From: Planctomycetota bacterium
Lineage (GTDB): Bacteria > Planctomycetota > UBA1135 > GCA-002748355
NCBI GenBank assembly: GCA_020638795.1
Contig: JACKHW010000002.1
Location: 310,001-374,000 of the forward strand
DNA length: 64,000 nucleotides
Direction of reading: 5' to 3'
In this document: piece after piece, positions 17,037-26,714 of the stretch
How positions within the stretch are numbered: position 1 is the first letter of the stretch
Layout: each line of letters begins with the position of its first letter
Translations under genes and position numbers: made by a program
The notes under the pieces: model-generated
What the model was told of the DNA's origin: nothing
What the model saw: the letters and a program-made list of their open reading frames with translations, nothing else
The model's database searches: none

Positions 17037-20000
17037 GTGTTTCCCATTCCGAAATCCCGCCCATTCACCCATCGGCTCGCCTGGATGGGCCTCGGCGCGT
17101 GCTTCGCTATCGCGCAACCATCGAACTCACAGCTCGGGCGTGTCCCGCTCCCGGACCTATTGCGTCCGATGAGCGCGACCGTCACCGCCCCCGATTCGAT
17201 CACGTTGCGTTCGCGTGTCGTCCAAGTCGACGTCCAGCTGCTGCGTAGCGCGATGCCGGGACACTCGATTCGGATCGCGATGTTCGAGGATGCGGTGTTC
17301 GAGGCGGTGCTCGACCATATCGAAGTCGAGCCCTACCTCGCCAACACGTTCCACTGGTACGGCTCGCTGAAAGGTCGGGCTCGATCCCAGTTCATCCTGA
17401 CGGTCCATGCCGGTGTCGTCACGGGTTGGATCTACCCCGACGATGCCAAGTACCAGGCTCTGTCGATCGAGCCGGTGCTCGGGCAATACGTCGTCCGCGA
17501 AGCTGCGTGGGGTGCAAACCAATGTGACGGAACCCGAGGGCAGCCTGTGCAGCCCTTGCACGACCATGACCACGGTGCGGGCGTCGTGCCTTCCTCGAGT
17601 GCCTGCAATGACGATCCGGACGTGATCGATGTCTTGCTGGTCTTTGATTCCAATGCCAATACCAATCGCACGGGATCGGGCGCAAAATCGATGCTCGCCA
17701 ATGCGATTGCTCAAGCGAATGCCGTTCTGAAGAACAGCAAGAACAACTCTCTCAAGTTCGTGGCGAAAGACATTCGAGCCCTTTCTTACACTTCGATATC
17801 GAATGATCTTGCGCTCAAGGAACTCACGGACCCCGCGGACGGCAAGGCAGACGAGGTCCATGCTTGGAGGAAGACTCTCGGCGCCGACCTGGTAGCCCTG
17901 GGGCGAGACGCGGGACCTTTCCTCGGTGCAACCGGTGGCGTTGCTTGGTGTGGAGGTACCGAGGGGAACACCCAGAGCGGTTTCAGTGTGACGGGCATGA
18001 GTTCTCTCAGTTCGATGACGCTCGCTCACGAGATGGGTCACAACCTCGGTTGTGCACACGATCCGGCGAACGCCGATTGCAAACCGACGAGTTATGGTCG
18101 CGGGCACAACTGGAAGTACGACGAAACTGGCTTCCCGCTCTACATCCGTTACTACGACTACACGGTGATGAGCTACTCATCGGGCTGGGGTAGCTGCGAC
18201 TTCCCATGGACGTGCAGCCGAAAGCAATACCCGGCGTACTCGACCCCCGGGACGGGTTATTCGTACGGTGGCAATACGTACTATTTCGGTACCTCGACGC
18301 GAGACAATCTGCGAGTCATTCTCGCGCGCAAGCAAAACGTCGCGAACTACAGCAGGTATCTCAACGGAGAATACGACGATCCGCAGATCACGACCCAGCC
18401 GTCGTCGACGACTCTCAACCTCGGCTTCAATTACCCTCGTGCACTGATGGCGGTGCGCGCGTCGAATGCTTCGGCGTATCAGTGGCGACGCAACAGCGTC
18501 AACATCGCCGGAGCGACGAGCCAGGACTTGATCGTCGCGATCGGAGATGTGACGGCGGCCTTGGCAGGTACCTACGACTGCGTGGTCACGAATACATGCA
18601 CGCAGAAGTCGGTCACGAGTGCAAGCGCCACGGTTACCGTCACGGCGGAGCGACTCACGAAATGGGAACCTTCGTCAGCCTCGCTCACGGGGTTCGGACA
18701 GTCCGTCGTCGGCGTCCCTGACATCGATGCCGACGGCTATGGGGACTACTGCGTGGCGTCGCCCGCAGCGAGTTCGCTGACGCTACTGGGCAGTGGTGCC
18801 GTCTCCGTCTACTCGGGGAAGGATCGCAAGCTCTTGTTCACCACGTTCGGCGCTGCGGGTGCCAAGCTCGGAAGCTCGTTCGCGAGTGCGGACTTCGATC
18901 AGGACGGCTACTCGGACCTGATGATCGGCGCGGCCGGAATCCACAATGGCTACAACAGCTCCATCTACCTCTTGTCCGGCAGGACGAGAGCGCTGACGCG
19001 CTTCTACGGCCACAGTGCCCACATCGCGCAGCAGATGGCCACCGGGCGCTTCAACGCCAACAAGTATCCCGACATCGTCACGAACTTCGGAACGCGCCGT
19101 CTCCAAGCTCTCGATGCCAAGACCGGTTTGCTCTGGCGCATCGATCTCAACGCGGTCTCGACCGGGAACGTTCATTGTCTCGCGGTCATCGGCGACCGGA
19201 ACGCGGACGGTTGTGACGAGATCTTGATCGGGATGCCCGACTACGATCCGGGCAACAAGCGTGGTCGTTTCGAGATCCGCAGTGGACGGGATGGCAGCTT
19301 GATCCACGCTCAGAATGGGGGAGTCGGTGACGAGCTCGGGGCTGCTGTCGTCGGTGGTGGCAACCTCAGAGGTGGTTGGGACTTCGACTTCGCGGTCGGT
19401 AGCCCTGGCTTCAACAACGGCGCTGGCAAGGTCACGTTCTACAACGGTTGGAGTCACGCCGCATATTCGACGTCGGCGCCGAGCCACGCGGGTGGACGCT
19501 TCGGTTCTGCTCTCGCTGCAGCGGGTGATCAGGACGGCGATGGCAAGTCCGACATCTTCGCGGCCGGCAAGAACTTCGTTCGTCTTCTCAAAGGAACGGA
19601 CGCGACGGTCCAGCTGATGACGGAGAAGTCGGGTCTGGCGTTGCTCCAGACGTACGGAACATCGGTCGCCGCCATCGATACGAATGGCGACTCGAAGCGA
19701 GACTTGATCGTCGGCGAACCGAGCCCCCTCGGCATCGGTGCTGCGGTCTGGGTCTACGATCGCGCGACACTGCCCAATCCTCCGGCGTTCGTCACGTGGG
19801 GCGCGACGTGTGCAGGCGGTGGCGGAGTCACGCCACGCATCTTCGGGTCCTCGGGCAACGTTCTCGCGCCCGATTACCTGGACGGAGCGTTCGCGAGGTC
19901 CGGTGGCAGTGTCAACATCTACCTCATGACCGCGGCCAAGTCGTCGGCGGCGATCTGCCGCTTGGGGGTCGCACGAGCCGAGTTGCCGCTCGATGCTCTC

Positions 20001-20222
20001 GGCATGCCCGGGTGCGTCTACCAGGTTCAGTCGGTCTGGAGTTTCGTGGTCGCCACCGACAAGAACGGTGCTGCGCGCTTCGGAGCTCTCAAGATCGATC
20101 CGAATCCGACCTTCGTCGGCGTCGACTTGCTCTGGCAGTGGGTGGTTCTCGATCCGCCCGCCAACGCATTCGGCTTGACGCTGTCCGATGCCGCGACGAT
20201 GCGGATCGGCGCCAAGCTGTGA
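17037..20222 (+). CDS. Secreted reprolysin-like metalloprotease with Ig-like and FG-GAP repeats
   Basis: A 1061-residue secreted protein starting at GTG 17037, with an AGGAG 13 nt upstream and a signal peptide ending near residue 32. A propeptide-like region precedes a zinc metallopeptidase domain with HEMGHNLGCAHD at 331-342 (the M12B-type HExxHxxGxxHD) and a Met-turn VMSY near 376. Next comes an Ig-like segment (about 450-535: ITTQPSSTTLNLG, YQWRRNSVNIAGATS, GTYDCVVTN). Six FG-GAP-type blades follow, each with a DxDxDG-like calcium loop (DIDADGYGD, DFDQDGYSD, DRNADGCDE, DQDGDGKSD, DTNGDSKRD). The C-terminal ~140 residues are a beta domain shared with other secreted proteins here. It is probably an extracellular protease with a propeller for attachment. 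Confidence 0.9.
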   Translation: MFPIPKSRPFTHRLAWMGLGACFAIAQPSNSQLGRVPLPDLLRPMSATVTAPDSITLRSRVVQVDVQLLRSAMPGHSIRIAMFEDAVFEAVLDHIEVEPYLANTFHWYGSLKGRARSQFILTVHAGVVTGWIYPDDAKYQALSIEPVLGQYVVREAAWGANQCDGTRGQPVQPLHDHDHGAGVVPSSSACNDDPDVIDVLLVFDSNANTNRTGSGAKSMLANAIAQANAVLKNSKNNSLKFVAKDIRALSYTSISNDLALKELTDPADGKADEVHAWRKTLGADLVALGRDAGPFLGATGGVAWCGGTEGNTQSGFSVTGMSSLSSMTLAHEMGHNLGCAHDPANADCKPTSYGRGHNWKYDETGFPLYIRYYDYTVMSYSSGWGSCDFPWTCSRKQYPAYSTPGTGYSYGGNTYYFGTSTRDNLRVILARKQNVANYSRYLNGEYDDPQITTQPSSTTLNLGFNYPRALMAVRASNASAYQWRRNSVNIAGATSQDLIVAIGDVTAALAGTYDCVVTNTCTQKSVTSASATVTVTAERLTKWEPSSASLTGFGQSVVGVPDIDADGYGDYCVASPAASSLTLLGSGAVSVYSGKDRKLLFTTFGAAGAKLGSSFASADFDQDGYSDLMIGAAGIHNGYNSSIYLLSGRTRALTRFYGHSAHIAQQMATGRFNANKYPDIVTNFGTRRLQALDAKTGLLWRIDLNAVSTGNVHCLAVIGDRNADGCDEILIGMPDYDPGNKRGRFEIRSGRDGSLIHAQNGGVGDELGAAVVGGGNLRGGWDFDFAVGSPGFNNGAGKVTFYNGWSHAAYSTSAPSHAGGRFGSALAAAGDQDGDGKSDIFAAGKNFVRLLKGTDATVQLMTEKSGLALLQTYGTSVAAIDTNGDSKRDLIVGEPSPLGIGAAVWVYDRATLPNPPAFVTWGATCAGGGGVTPRIFGSSGNVLAPDYLDGAFARSGGSVNIYLMTAAKSSAAICRLGVARAELPLDALGMPGCVYQVQSVWSFVVATDKNGAARFGALKIDPNPTFVGVDLLWQWVVLDPPANAFGLTLSDAATMRIGAKL

Positions 20223-20266
20223 GTCGTGGGGCGCCGATACGACTCGACGAGGTAAGCTCCGAGATC

Positions 20267-20851
20267 ATGTGCACGAGCTGCGAAGAGAGCCGCGAGGGCG
20301 TCGACGATTGCACGAGGCTCATCCAGTCGCTCCAAAGCGATGGAGTCCCTTCGGACGAAGTGCTCCCGCTCGTCTACAACGAGTTGCGACGCCAAGCGCA
20401 GGCGATGTTGCAGAACGAAAAGCCGGGGCAGACGCTGCAGGCGACCGCCCTGGTGCACGAAGCGTTCTTGCGCATCGCCGGCAGCAAGGCCGAGGGGTGG
20501 GCCGGAAGACGACAGTTCTTCGCCGCCTCAGCCGAGGCCATGCGGCGCATCCTGATCGATCGAGCCCGGCGCAAGAAGCGAACCAAGCGCGGCGGTGACT
20601 ACAAGCGTTGGGACCTCGACGATGTCGATCTTGCGATCGAGAGTCCGACCGACGACATCCTCGCTGTCGACGAAGCGCTCCAGAAGCTCGAGGCCGTCGA
20701 TCCGCGCGCCCGCAGCATCGTCAACCTTCGCTTCTTTGCAGGGTTCACCAACAAGGAGTGCGCGGACGCGCTGGGGTTGTCCGTGTCGACGGTCGAAGCG
20801 GAGTGGCGCTTCATTCGTGCCTGGTTGAACGATCGCCTGGAAGCGCCGTGA
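20267..20851 (+). CDS. ECF-like sigma factor of Sigma70_ECF (PF07638) type
   Basis: A 194-residue RNA polymerase sigma factor of the group frequent in planctomycetes: LPLVYNELRRQAQAML, TLQATALVHEAFLRI, FFAASAEAMRRILIDRARRKKR (split here by the family's basic region 2-linker), and a region-4 helix-turn-helix FTNKECADALGLSVSTVEAE. It would direct polymerase to a specific promoter set. The ATG at 20267 is used; a GAGG lies about 14 nt upstream. No anti-sigma factor is adjacent. In these genomes such sigma genes are usually linked to Ser/Thr kinases, and four of those surround it, so control through phosphorylation is a reasonable inference. It is convergent with the trypsin-like protease gene, 24 nt away. 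Confidence 0.9.
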   Translation: MCTSCEESREGVDDCTRLIQSLQSDGVPSDEVLPLVYNELRRQAQAMLQNEKPGQTLQATALVHEAFLRIAGSKAEGWAGRRQFFAASAEAMRRILIDRARRKKRTKRGGDYKRWDLDDVDLAIESPTDDILAVDEALQKLEAVDPRARSIVNLRFFAGFTNKECADALGLSVSTVEAEWRFIRAWLNDRLEAP

Positions 20852-20875
20852 ACCGCGAACGCGCGACGGTCTTCG

Positions 20876-22156
20876 TCAGTTGCCACAGTAGTAGTTGACG
20901 TCTGCTTGCAGCGGCACGGTGTTCCAGCGCCAGAAGAAGTCGATCACGTTGCCATTGGGTGGGAACTTCTTGGCGTTTTCGATGTGCACGATCGTGCTCG
21001 ACATGATGCGGGCCGACCAGTTGTTGCCGGACTCGCAAGCGGCTTCGGATCCACCGATGAAGACGCCGACGAGCTTTCGTGTTCCGCCATACCAGACGTA
21101 CATCGGCCCGCCACTCATACCGCCGACACCGTCGTTGTCGCTGCGCAACAGGCCCTTCTCACCTCCGTCGAGCCACTTGTTGGGCTGTGTGTTCGTGAAC
21201 GTGCCGTGACAATAGAATGCGCTGCCAACCAATTGGTCGAGCGAGACTGCATCACTGGGGTAGCCGATCGCGGTGGTGTCGAGGTTCTTGATCGCGGCCC
21301 ACGAGAGATACTTGACGTCCATGACGTGGCCTCCGAGCAGCGGATTCGCGAGTTCGAGAAGCGCGAAGTCGAGCGCTTTGTTGTCCTCGCTCGAATCCGA
21401 AGCGGAGTAGTTGCGTGGCACGAAGGCACGTTTGACGTAGCGCGTACCCAAGGGACGCTTCGAGCAGTCTTGCGCGGTTTGCGCGAGCGCGAAGCCGATC
21501 GGTCCCGAGCGGAAGCCGTTCTTGTCGTAGACGACGTGTGCGGCAGTCAGGACGTAGCGCGCGGCGATCAGCGTGCCAGAGCCCTTGGGGGCCCCGTTGA
21601 TGTACAGCTTGCCGACCATGTTCCAAGGTTCTTTCGATGCCGTGCCGCTGCTCGGACCTGGAACTCGATTGTCGCAGCCGATGATTCGATACGAGCCTGC
21701 GCAGTTGCCCGGGCAGGCCGTCGGACCGGCATGCGCGTCGTCCGTCAGGAGGCGGACTCCGTCCGAGGCGATGAGCTTGTTCGCTTGCAACTGCAGGGCT
21801 TGTCCGACGAGCAAACCGCTCGACATCGGCACCTTGAAGGTCAAGTGTGCACGACCGAGAGCGTCGGTCATCGTCGGAATCCACAGCAAGGGATCGGTCA
21901 GCAGCAAGCACGATGAGCCCGGGAGGTTCGTTCGCACGACGCTGTTGCCGAGCACGAAGGCGGTCGTCATGTTCGGGCGTGCCTCAGCGAGCGCGAGGTC
22001 GATCTGTCGCTCCGCGGCGACGACCGTGCTTCGCCCTTCGAGATGAGCCCCGCACTGCGGACCGAAGCGGACGAAACCGCGGTCGCCTTGTGCGTTTGCC
22101 AGCGGGACGAGAAGGGCGACCGCGAGGGCGATCGTGAGTTTGTCGTTCGAATTCAT
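20876..22156 (-). CDS. Secreted trypsin-like serine protease (V8/glutamyl-endopeptidase type)
   Basis: A 426-residue exported protein. The ATG at 22156 has GGAG 8 nt upstream and begins a signal peptide (IALAVALLVPLANAQG). Residues about 28-150 form a beta-rich domain (RFGPQCGAHL, AFVLGNS, SCLLLTDPLL, LVGQALQLQANKL) like the C-terminal domains of the other secreted proteases in the region. Here it precedes the catalytic part. The chymotrypsin-fold triad is visible: H207 in TAAHVVYD, D in LDFALLEL, S in GGMSGGPM. It should cleave proteins outside the cell. It lies 167 nt downstream of the TPR kinase gene on the same strand. Confidence 0.88.
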   Translation of the reverse strand: MNSNDKLTIALAVALLVPLANAQGDRGFVRFGPQCGAHLEGRSTVVAAERQIDLALAEARPNMTTAFVLGNSVVRTNLPGSSCLLLTDPLLWIPTMTDALGRAHLTFKVPMSSGLLVGQALQLQANKLIASDGVRLLTDDAHAGPTACPGNCAGSYRIIGCDNRVPGPSSGTASKEPWNMVGKLYINGAPKGSGTLIAARYVLTAAHVVYDKNGFRSGPIGFALAQTAQDCSKRPLGTRYVKRAFVPRNYSASDSSEDNKALDFALLELANPLLGGHVMDVKYLSWAAIKNLDTTAIGYPSDAVSLDQLVGSAFYCHGTFTNTQPNKWLDGGEKGLLRSDNDGVGGMSGGPMYVWYGGTRKLVGVFIGGSEAACESGNNWSARIMSSTIVHIENAKKFPPNGNVIDFFWRWNTVPLQADVNYYCGN

Positions 22157-22323
22157 CGGCGGATCTCCGTGCCGCCGAGCTGGATGGAGCGGCGGTGCGT
22201 CGTTCAGCGTCACGACGACTCGCGATCGCACAGCTTGGTCGAGAAAAAAAGTTCCGCCCGAACGAGGTGTCGATGTTTTCCGGTCCGGTTTTCGCGATGG
22301 AGCGGATCTTGCGGAGACGCTGG

Positions 22324-25300
22324 CTACCGCTTCTCGGAGCTCCGCAGGAGCGCGCGGAACTCGGGGCGGTCGCGTAGGACGTCGAAACGTGGATCGCTCA
22401 CGCGCGCTTCAGGCAGACCTGCGTCGAGAGCGGACTGCAGACAGCGCGCGGCATCGGCACCGTGCTGTTCCCATTCTGCGGATTCCGCACGCTTCGCGAG
22501 CTCCGCAGCAGTCGAATAGGCGCACGCGGCGACGAAGAGCGCTTCGGGGTCCTCTCCGAGCCATTTCGCGAAGGAACGGGCCGCGCGAGCGAGACGAGCG
22601 GATTCACCGAGCGTCACGAGAGCGCTGGCCATTCGTGAAAAGGTCTCGCGCATTTCTGCGAGCGCATCGACTTCGGTCCGCTCCGTCACCGCGCTACGCC
22701 ACGCACGCAGGGTCGCGACGAGCGGGTCGAGTGCCTCCCTCGTTTGGCCGAGTTCGAGGAGCAAGTCCGCGTACAGGCTCTGGCAGCGTGCGACGTCGAC
22801 GGCGGTCTCGTTCTCGAGATGTTCACAGGCACGTTTCGCGAATGCGGAGCTCTCGACGAGGAGCGCCCGAGAACGCTCCTCGTCCGAGTCCTTCCGCGCA
22901 GCCGCGAGGCAGACTTCCGCGGCGAGCTGTTGCGGACGCCAATCGTCAGGCAATGCGGCACTCGAGCGTCGCACGACGCGAAGCGCATCCGCGTCTTGCC
23001 CGAGGGCTTGATAGGCGCGAGCCAGGTTCTTGAAGGCATGGAAGCGCGGGGTCGCGACGAACTTCGTCTGCGCCGGCATCGTTTCGAGTCGGTCGAGGCA
23101 GCGTAGACTCCGTACGAGGACGTCCCGCGCCTTGTCGGATGCATCCCTCGCGAGCAGGACCTCTGCCCACTTGATCCACGTGACGGTCGCGCGCCGCAAC
23201 ACCATCGAGTTGGCCGTCGCTTCGTCAATGTGCTCGTAGGCTTCGGCTGCGGCCTGCAGATTCGCGTCGGCAGCAATGGCGTCGCCCTGCAGGCGACAGA
23301 CCTCGGAGCCGACCAAGCGAGCGAATGCGAGCGGCATCCATGCATCGAGTCCTTCGAGAAGTGCGGCTGCACGATCGACGTGCTTCCTTGCATCGAGCAG
23401 CAGAGATGCCGAATGCAAACTCCGAGACTTGCTGATGACGTTCGCGAGATTCGCGAGCTCGATTCCAAGCGTACGCCGGTAGTCCGGCACCCAGGGGTAG
23501 GCAAGGACGAGGGCATCCAGGACGGCGACCGCGGCGGCCACGTGTTCTTTCTGCGCCTCGGAGTCCCCGCGCGCTTCGGCGATCAAGGACCGCGTTCCAT
23601 GGAGCTTGGCCATCTCGCTCCGAAGTGAGGGCGTGGACGGGTAGGCCGCGAGTAGCGCCTCGTACCGCGTCGAAGCGTGTTCGGCCGCCTCGTCCGCGGC
23701 GTTCAGACTCCCTTCGAGCTGCAATGCGATCGCCAGGCCTGCCCAGATCTGTGCGAGCTTTCGCGAATCGAGAGTCCAAGAGCGGTCGTCGTGCTCGGCG
23801 CGGCGAAGTCCTCGTTCGTAGAAGCGCTTCGCGTCGGCGACCTTCCCCCGGCTGAGAGCGGTCCGCCCCAAGGTTTCGAGGTAGACGAGCATGCGCTGTG
23901 CGGCGCGGGCGACCGGGGGTTCGCGGTCCGCAAGCGCCGAGACGCGCTCGAGCGCGCCCTCCGCATCGCCATACTCCATCTCCAGATCCGCACGACGAAG
24001 CGCGTACTCGACGACGTCCGGGTGCGCACGGATCAGATCGTCGACGAATCGCGCACTCGCCTCGTAGCGAGACCGCGCTTCCGCAAGATTGCCGAGTTTT
24101 CGTTCGAGATCGCCATGACGGTAGTGCAGCAACGCGTACTCTTCGTACAAAGCTCGCTGCATCTCGCTCGCTTCGGGATCGAGGATCAGTCCGAGCAGCT
24201 CCTCGGCGCGTAGGTACGAGCACCGCGCGGACTCGTCGTCGCCCAGGAGCGAGTGGATCGTGCCGCTTTGTCGGTAGGCGCGAGCCGCGGCGAAGCGCAC
24301 GGTCGGATCGTCTCCGCGCAAGCTGAGAAAGTCCTTGTGGAAGCCGAGTGCCTCCTCGAGAAGATCGCGCCGCACCTGTTCCATGTGCGGAACGTGACGA
24401 AGGTCTTCGGCGCCGACGTGCGCGAGCATCTTGTCGACGGCCTCCTGCGCCTTGCGGAATCCCAAGTCTGCAAGACGTCGTGCGGATCGCTCCTCGGACG
24501 CACTGGCGACGGACTTCGTCCAGAACACCATGCTGACCACGAGACCGGCGACGAGCATGCCCACGGCGAGACTGGCGCCGACTACGTACGGACGGTGACG
24601 TCGCACGAACTTCCGCAGCCGATAGCTCGTACTCGGAGGTCCGGCTTCTACTGGCTCGTCCCGACGGTAGCGCCGCAAGTCGGCCGCGAAGTCCGCCACG
24701 CTCGCGTATCGCAGCTCCCGATCCTTGCTGAGTGCCTCGAGCGTGATCCAATCGAGATCTCGCGATAGCTTGCCGGCGACGCGAGTGCTCGGAGCTCGCA
24801 CGTCTTCTTGCCGGAGCGCGCGGAGAACGGATTCGTAGTCGTGCGCGCTCTCCCGGCGAAACGGCGGCGCGCCGGTCAGCAATTCGTAGAGCAGGCAGCC
24901 CAGCGAATAGACGTCGGAACGCGTGTCGATGTCCGCACGTTCGATGTCGGCTTGCTCGGGGCTCATGTACTCCGGCGTGCCGAGGATCCGTCCCTCCATC
25001 GTGTGCAGCGTGTTCGGCCCGAGCCGTACATCGGTTGCCTTCGCGATACCGAAATCGATGACCTTCGCGACGGGCTGGTCGTCATCGATCGCAACGAGGA
25101 TGTTCGACGGCTTCAGGTCCCGGTGAATCACACCGCGTTGGTGTGCGTGTTGGACGCCGTCACAGACTGCAAGGAATAGGTCGAGCCTGCCGTCGAGATC
25201 GAGATGCTCGCGCTCACAAAACTCCGTGATCGGGCAGCCACGGATGTACTCCATCGCGAAGTACGGCCGACCTTCGTCGGTGGATCCCGCTTCGTACACT

Positions 25301-25689
25301 CGCGCGATGTTGGGATGGTCCATGAGCGCCAGCGCCTGGCGCTCCGCATCGAAGCGTGCGATGACCTCGCGCGTGTCCATGCCGAGCTTGATGATCTTGA
25401 CCGCGACGAGTCGCTGGAGCGGCTCGAGCTGTTCGGCCAAGAAGACATCGCCCATCCCCCCCGACCCGATGCGCTCGCGCACGTGATACGGACCGACTCG
25501 ACGCGGCGCACCGTCTACGCCAGTGGTTCCCTCGGGCAGGTCGGCCGCACTGAGTTCGGCATACTCGCGCCGGATCAGCGCTTCGTGCCCCTCGAATCGC
25601 GCGACGTAGTCCTCGACTCCGAGATCGATCCCTCGGGCGCGATCTGCGAGGAGGCTCTGCAAGAAGGCATTTCGAATCGCGTCATCCAT
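22324..25689 (-). CDS. Membrane Ser/Thr protein kinase with TPR-like C-terminal region (1121 aa)
   Basis: Kinase domain near the N-terminus with GSGGMGDVF, VAVKIIK, HRDLKPSN (near residue 188), IDFGIAK and EYMSPEQ, all active-site residues present. A transmembrane helix lies near residues 365-388 (SLAVGMLVAGLVVSMVFW). The remaining ~730 residues are alpha-helical with repeated TPR-like patterns (EEYALLHYRHGDLERKLGNL, FKNLARAYQALGQDADAL), presumably a protein-interaction surface on the far side of the membrane. The ATG at 25689 is chosen; an ATG at 25722 is possible and neither has a strong Shine-Dalgarno. It starts 41 nt after the methyltransferase gene, so ketoacyl synthase, methyltransferase and kinase may be one transcript. 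Confidence 0.9.
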   Translation of the reverse strand: MDDAIRNAFLQSLLADRARGIDLGVEDYVARFEGHEALIRREYAELSAADLPEGTTGVDGAPRRVGPYHVRERIGSGGMGDVFLAEQLEPLQRLVAVKIIKLGMDTREVIARFDAERQALALMDHPNIARVYEAGSTDEGRPYFAMEYIRGCPITEFCEREHLDLDGRLDLFLAVCDGVQHAHQRGVIHRDLKPSNILVAIDDDQPVAKVIDFGIAKATDVRLGPNTLHTMEGRILGTPEYMSPEQADIERADIDTRSDVYSLGCLLYELLTGAPPFRRESAHDYESVLRALRQEDVRAPSTRVAGKLSRDLDWITLEALSKDRELRYASVADFAADLRRYRRDEPVEAGPPSTSYRLRKFVRRHRPYVVGASLAVGMLVAGLVVSMVFWTKSVASASEERSARRLADLGFRKAQEAVDKMLAHVGAEDLRHVPHMEQVRRDLLEEALGFHKDFLSLRGDDPTVRFAAARAYRQSGTIHSLLGDDESARCSYLRAEELLGLILDPEASEMQRALYEEYALLHYRHGDLERKLGNLAEARSRYEASARFVDDLIRAHPDVVEYALRRADLEMEYGDAEGALERVSALADREPPVARAAQRMLVYLETLGRTALSRGKVADAKRFYERGLRRAEHDDRSWTLDSRKLAQIWAGLAIALQLEGSLNAADEAAEHASTRYEALLAAYPSTPSLRSEMAKLHGTRSLIAEARGDSEAQKEHVAAAVAVLDALVLAYPWVPDYRRTLGIELANLANVISKSRSLHSASLLLDARKHVDRAAALLEGLDAWMPLAFARLVGSEVCRLQGDAIAADANLQAAAEAYEHIDEATANSMVLRRATVTWIKWAEVLLARDASDKARDVLVRSLRCLDRLETMPAQTKFVATPRFHAFKNLARAYQALGQDADALRVVRRSSAALPDDWRPQQLAAEVCLAAARKDSDEERSRALLVESSAFAKRACEHLENETAVDVARCQSLYADLLLELGQTREALDPLVATLRAWRSAVTERTEVDALAEMRETFSRMASALVTLGESARLARAARSFAKWLGEDPEALFVAACAYSTAAELAKRAESAEWEQHGADAARCLQSALDAGLPEARVSDPRFDVLRDRPEFRALLRSSEKR

Positions 25690-25729
25690 GGGAGCGCGGA
25701 CACGGGTCCCGCGGGGCATCTTCGGCGAG

Positions 25730-26665
25730 TCATGCGCGCTTGTCGAGTTCCAGGTAGGCGACCGCATCGTGTGCATCCGTCCAAACCCGCCTGCGCGCGA
25801 TCGACTCCGGGTCGATCTCGACGGCGAGATCCGCGAGCTCTTGTTCGCTCCGATAGACCAAGTCCCATCCCATGAAACTCTCCATGAACCCCGCGTCGGT
25901 AAGCGCGGGGACGAAGTTGCAGAGAACCAGCCGTCCACCGGGTGCGAGTCGCTCGAAGAGCGCGCGGGTCAAGCGCCGCGCGAAGCGTGCTTCCAGATAG
26001 TCGTAGAGTCCGGAGGAATAGACGAGATCGAAACGCCCGAAGTCATCCCGCTTGAGGAGTTGCGCCACCGATCGATGCAGCGATCGGATCCGACGATCTC
26101 GAAACGTGTCCTCGACGACAGCGAGGCTCTCGGCATCCGAATCGAGCGCGACGATCTCGTCGTGTCGATCGTCGAGGAATGCGCGTGACAAGTGCCCTTC
26201 GCGGAAGTGACCACAGGCGACGCAGAGAACGCGCGACGAGCCCTCGGGCCGCAACCTGGCGACGGCATCGAGTTGCCGTGCCATCTCGTGACGACGCGCC
26301 TGTACGCCGAGCGCAGCCGGGCGGGCGGAACTCGCGTAGTCGTAGACCTGCCGGCCGATTCCCGCGACCTCGTCGCTGCCGCGCAGTCGATAGATGTAGT
26401 CGATCAAAACGGCGTCGCCGGCGTAGCCGCGTGGCTTCTCGAAGCTGCGTCGCACCATCGGGTCGCGGTGGAGGATCTCTCGCAACGGGTGCTCGATCGC
26501 CCGCACCTTGGCCAGTTGCTGCCAAGCGTCGGAGTCCAGGTCGGCGCGTGCTTCCTGGAGTCCCGTGAACAAGCGTTCGAGGGCGATCCTTGCATCGCCT
26601 CGACGCATCTCGTCGTGGACGTGGTCGAAGAGCGAAGAAACGTTTTTCAGAGTGGCTGTGGTCAT
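25730..26665 (-). CDS. Class I SAM-dependent methyltransferase (PhcB-like)
   Basis: A 311-residue methyltransferase. Helical N-terminal third with KPRGYAGDAVLIDYIY (about residues 77-92), a signature I associate with proteins annotated as 3-hydroxypalmitate methyl ester biosynthesis (PhcB-type). A Rossmann methyltransferase core follows: RVLCVACGHFREG as SAM-binding motif I, EIVALDSDAESL as the acidic second strand, FDLVYSSGLYDYL and LAPGGRLVLCNF. By analogy it could methylate a hydroxy-fatty acid into a diffusible signal. That is inference from family resemblance and from the ketoacyl-ACP synthase III gene 49 nt upstream. The TPR kinase follows 40 nt downstream. Confidence 0.8.
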   Translation of the reverse strand: MTTATLKNVSSLFDHVHDEMRRGDARIALERLFTGLQEARADLDSDAWQQLAKVRAIEHPLREILHRDPMVRRSFEKPRGYAGDAVLIDYIYRLRGSDEVAGIGRQVYDYASSARPAALGVQARRHEMARQLDAVARLRPEGSSRVLCVACGHFREGHLSRAFLDDRHDEIVALDSDAESLAVVEDTFRDRRIRSLHRSVAQLLKRDDFGRFDLVYSSGLYDYLEARFARRLTRALFERLAPGGRLVLCNFVPALTDAGFMESFMGWDLVYRSEQELADLAVEIDPESIARRRVWTDAHDAVAYLELDKRA

Positions 26666-26714
26666 GGTCGTGTCCGGTTGCGGTCAAGGTGTGGTCGATT
26701 CCTCGCACGCGCTG